Shown: positions 60,690 to 64,000 of the stretch, piece after piece | How the letters are laid out: every line of letters starts with the position of its first letter | Numbering within the stretch: the first letter of the stretch is position 1 | Notes under the pieces: model-generated | What the model was told of the DNA's origin: nothing | Databases searched by the model: none | What the model saw: only the letters and a program-made list of their open reading frames with translations | Position numbers and translations under genes: made by a program | Source of the DNA: Rhodamnia argentea | Lineage: Eukaryota > Streptophyta > Magnoliopsida > Myrtales > Myrtaceae | Length of the DNA: 64,000 nt | Reading direction: 5' to 3' | NCBI RefSeq assembly: GCF_020921035.1 | Contig: NC_063155.1 | Span: 20,603,311-20,667,310, forward strand

Positions 60690-61942
60690 TCACAGGGCAT
60701 TCACCACACCCAGGACCGCGACATCTGCTTCGGCAACGCAAGTGCCATTCTCCAGAAAGCCCCTGAACAAATGTAAGTTGGCATGCGAAATGCATCTCGC
60801 CCAACCAGACTCCTGGCTCGGGGCACTGAACCTGCGCTTAGCTGCATGAGAGAGTGAGAGAGAGAATGCGTTTCCAATGTCAAAAACGAGAGTTCAATCG
60901 CTCGTGGCTTGTTTTCTTACAAGAAATGGTTACCTTTTCCAACAACATAATTTCCTTCAGGCCAATCCGAGATGAGCAGCGAGAAGCCTGCAAATACTTC
61001 GGTACCGGGAGGAAGGGTGTCTGCATCGACAGAAACTAAGTACAGTGAGACGAAACCTCTGAATCTGCTTCCCTTCCCGTCCGGACAGTGTTGTAGTAAA
61101 AGTTTTGGACAGTGTTTCCTCCATCTCCGGCAGGAAAAAAATGCCTCTATTGTTGAGTTCCAAATGTTTTAATGTCCATTTTTTTAACCTACCAATCGGA
61201 AGACTCGTTTAACAAACATTATCGGAGATCAAATAGATTAGTCAAGGAAGTTCATTGTTCTCCATGATCAGTATAGCGACATTTCACAAGCCAAGTGAGC
61301 AGAGGAGATCAACATCCAATTTTTAGCCGCATGCCTATCTGAGGAACGTCGAAAGCGATGCCATTTATGGTTTTCCGCTACAAACACTTCCGAGTGGTAG
61401 AATTCCTTGTCCAATTTCGAGAAGTTGTCGACCGTCTGCACGAGCTTCTGACTGATCGCTTCCCTTATCATCAACAGGTTCTCTTCTCAGCCGGTGCTCT
61501 TTTCCCTCATGACGAAAACTTCCGCGCCGAACACACAAGTATCGTCCATGAGATATCCACTCTGGGCGTCATTAAACTCTTCAGAGGAGTGAATCGGTCG
61601 AAACTGCATTCGAGCCTCATACCGTGAAAGTGCCACTCCTTTCTCACGGCATCTGCGGGAAGGACAAGAATTGAATCAACCAACCAATTCTCGGCGCTTA
61701 TCTACCGTGAACATTCATTGCGTAATTGTTTGTGCCCATTAAGAGTACACTTACACGAACACACTCAAACTCAAATAGATGATGAAGTGATGAGATAATA
61801 TCTGGTTTGAAGCTATACCTTGGATTTCCAAATAGTTGTCTTTGTCCAGGTCGCGCAGAAAGAATCTAACTAGGTGACGGTGATATTAAATGTTTGTGTA
61901 AGATAACGTATCCGCCATGGACAGGTGAAGCGAGACATGCTC
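60690..61942 (-). pseudogene. MATH-domain gene, degenerate copy A', 3' part up to the LTR
   Basis: Exons 3 (part) to 6 match pseudogene A. The shared lesions are the one-base loss in exon 4, the TGA at 61499-61497 after EKSTG, and the GC donor of exon 4. It lacks the 29-bp duplication, so exon 5 keeps FVSLYLVSVDADTLPPGTEV in frame. Exon 3 contains a foreign patch at 61873-61910 in place of about 43 bases of coding sequence, then meets the LTR at 61943. Exons 1 and 2 would lie beyond the window. The last codons and TGA end at 60690. Confidence 0.88.
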
Positions 61943-64000
61943 TGTCACGACCCGACTCTCTCGAGTACGCGGCATCCCTACCAAAACGCCTCCGGTCATA
62001 AAAGATAACGTCCTAGGTACGTTATTGACCGTCCATACTATAACGCACATGCGGAAACGCGAATTCTCCCAAATCAAGAAAAAAAGTAGGGATAGAAATA
62101 AAGTCAACAACATCAGTCATATATTATAACAACTGTCAATACGATACTAAAAGCAGATGATCATTAATCCTACTGAGCTATAGTCACATACAACCCCATT
62201 CTTCGGGGCGGCTCTCTAAGACCAACAAAAAGATATAAGGGTTAGGTAGGGTTAAATTCTCATCTACTCTCAAAAATCCACATCAGTACCTATCCAAAAG
62301 ACTACAACCCCTCAAAGTCGGGGTGAAGGATCGCAATCAGAGGTAAGTGATCGCTCCGAATAAGGCTCAACGACATCTTCCTCAATCGGGTCGGGGTCGG
62401 GGTCGTGTTCGGGGTCTACGATCTCACCGTCCGGTGTATCGAGCTCCATCGGAACCCGGGACGGAACAGGTGGAATCGTATTAGGCGGCCCCTCGAAGCC
62501 ACAAAGTGGGCCCCAAGTTTCCACCCCATCATCCAAGAACCAGGCTTTGAAGACATGTGCCACACGTTGCGGCAAGCCTTCGTCCACCCGGATCGTGGTG
62601 ATGTAAGTTCCCGTGTCCTAGTCGTACCCGGCTCCGGACGGTACACGATATCGTAGGACCGGTTAATCGGGACCCCAAACCCGACGGGTCGCAGCATCAC
62701 CGTGAACCCGAAATGGTTAACACGGGGTGAGTTAAAAAATCTCCGTGAGTCAACGCCTAAGCGCGGCTAAGGCGTTGATTCATCCAGAGATTCCTAACAG
62801 TCAATCACATATAATATATATTTATTCCAATCACATGCGGCTCACTGCTTTGAAATCACGCATTATGCAATATTAGACATAATATACCACACTAATCAAT
62901 CATGATTGTTACGTCAATCACACACGCAGACACCACACGTGATCCGATTATTAATGGCCATCCGGCCCAATTGCACACGACCGGTGTGACTTTACACTAC
63001 GACGGGCGGTGTCTACTGGCGGGACCAGGCTTCGTCCCTTACTTCCGGCGACGGCATCTAATAGCCCGTGTGACTCGTACGACCGGCACGACACGGCACT
63101 ATCGGGAATCATTGTAGGGGCTTCGGTCCGTCACAAGCTGCGACCGACATCCGTCAATCCGTGTGATCCGTACGATCGGCACGGCACGAATTGACGTGCA
63201 TCCGACAAGTCGTATGATTCCGTACGATCGGCGCGGTACGAACTTGACAGGAATAGTCCATCGTGTGACCACTCAAGCACACTCAGCAAATAGCCAATTT
63301 ATAATCCACATTAAGTCAAATGCTCATATGATATGCTCATACAACGAGACTTCTTGAGTAATCACACAAATACACATGTTAACCATGCGACCTCGCATCC
63401 ATAAATCGAGCGATCAAAACTCAACCAATTAATTAATTTGACTAGCCATCTACCAAGGCATCTCATCAATTAATTCATATAAATTATAATAGAGCGTGGA
63501 AAAGTAATTCAATGGCAAGCAATCAATCCAATCGTACGTAATTAAATTCGGACATCGATCGGTCATACGCTCATCCTTGATCTATTATTCGCTCGCAATC
63601 AAACAAAGCCAATCAATCAATCAATCAATTATTTGGCCCAAACTAGCCATAGTCAAATTACCCAATTAATTAGGGTCATTTAACCTAAACCGAGTTTCTA
63701 GCCTAAACCGACCCTAATTAATTTACCTAATACCCTAATAATCTAATTAAACTAATTCAAACGTAATTAACGACTTAGCCAAGGATTAGAGGTCGACTCA
63801 CCGTTAATTGCGCAAGGTTAAGCCAATGACGATCCTCCGAAAAATCCTTAACGCGAACTTTGGGCTCGAACGGATCGCGAGCCAAAATCCTCAAACTACG
63901 GGCCCAACTTTTGATCTAATGAGTCCACGGGCCTAATAGAAGGCCCAACTTTGTGCCCAAATTAATTGGGTCTCAGCCTAGCTCGCGGGCCCACAGAATT
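61943..64000 (-). mobile_element. Ty3/gypsy-type LTR, second copy, cut by the window edge
   Basis: Begins at the same nucleotide of MATH exon 3 as the left LTR (after TGCTC at 61938-61942) and is collinear with 43079-45137. Whether it is also a solo LTR cannot be seen because its other end is outside. Confidence 0.87.

Larger units (their letters stand above)
54461..64000. repeat. Segmental duplication, right copy (runs off the window)
   Basis: Direct copy of 37047 onwards. Differences from the left copy are a 1,973-bp TIR element at 55020-56992, a length difference near 59412 (555 bp fewer than the left), a filler patch at 61873-61910, and absence of the 29-bp exon duplication. It still matches the left copy at the window edge. 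Confidence 0.93.

Overview
The window reads as nuclear DNA of a dicot plant. It carries large, AT-rich, intron-containing genes of plant-specific families (pectin acetylesterase, R2R3-MYB, HYH bZIP, MATH/TRAF-like), GT-AG introns, CT/GA microsatellites and many small transposons. A woody Myrtaceae (eucalypt-like) genome would fit the tandem MATH genes and the repeat types, but that is a low-confidence inference.

The left half (1-30 kb) is a gene island with six genes whose exons can be joined in frame. They are the 3' part of a pectin acetylesterase (+), COG4 of the Golgi tethering complex (+), a MYB61/MYB50-type R2R3-MYB (-), the HY5 homologue HYH (-), the SWI/SNF subunit BSH/SNF5 (+), and a 71-aa conserved small protein of unknown role (-). 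These are unrelated single-copy housekeeping or regulatory genes; nothing suggests a shared pathway. The gaps between them hold foldback and other TIR elements, several with readable target-site duplications.

From 30 to 37 kb there is no gene, only repeats, including a hAT-type element with a perfect 8-bp target duplication.

From 37 kb to the right edge the window is dominated by a direct segmental duplication. The left copy is 37047 to at least 45137; the right copy starts at 54461 and runs off the edge. Each copy carries, in the same order, a decayed Mutator-type transposase gene, foldback elements with GC-rich cores, a degenerate MATH gene on the minus strand, and a long Ty3/gypsy-type LTR inserted in exon 3 of that MATH gene. 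Between the two copies lie an intact six-exon MATH gene (316 aa), a decayed LINE reverse-transcriptase piece and unassigned DNA. The right copy later received a 1.97-kb TIR element; the left copy still shows the empty site. It also has a 0.56-kb length difference and a patch of apparently templated filler DNA.

I found no prokaryote-like system, CRISPR array or gene cluster. The most interesting material is the layered history of the MATH locus, the nested hairpin elements, an open frame inside the LTR, and the loss of the expected kinase-site serine in HYH.
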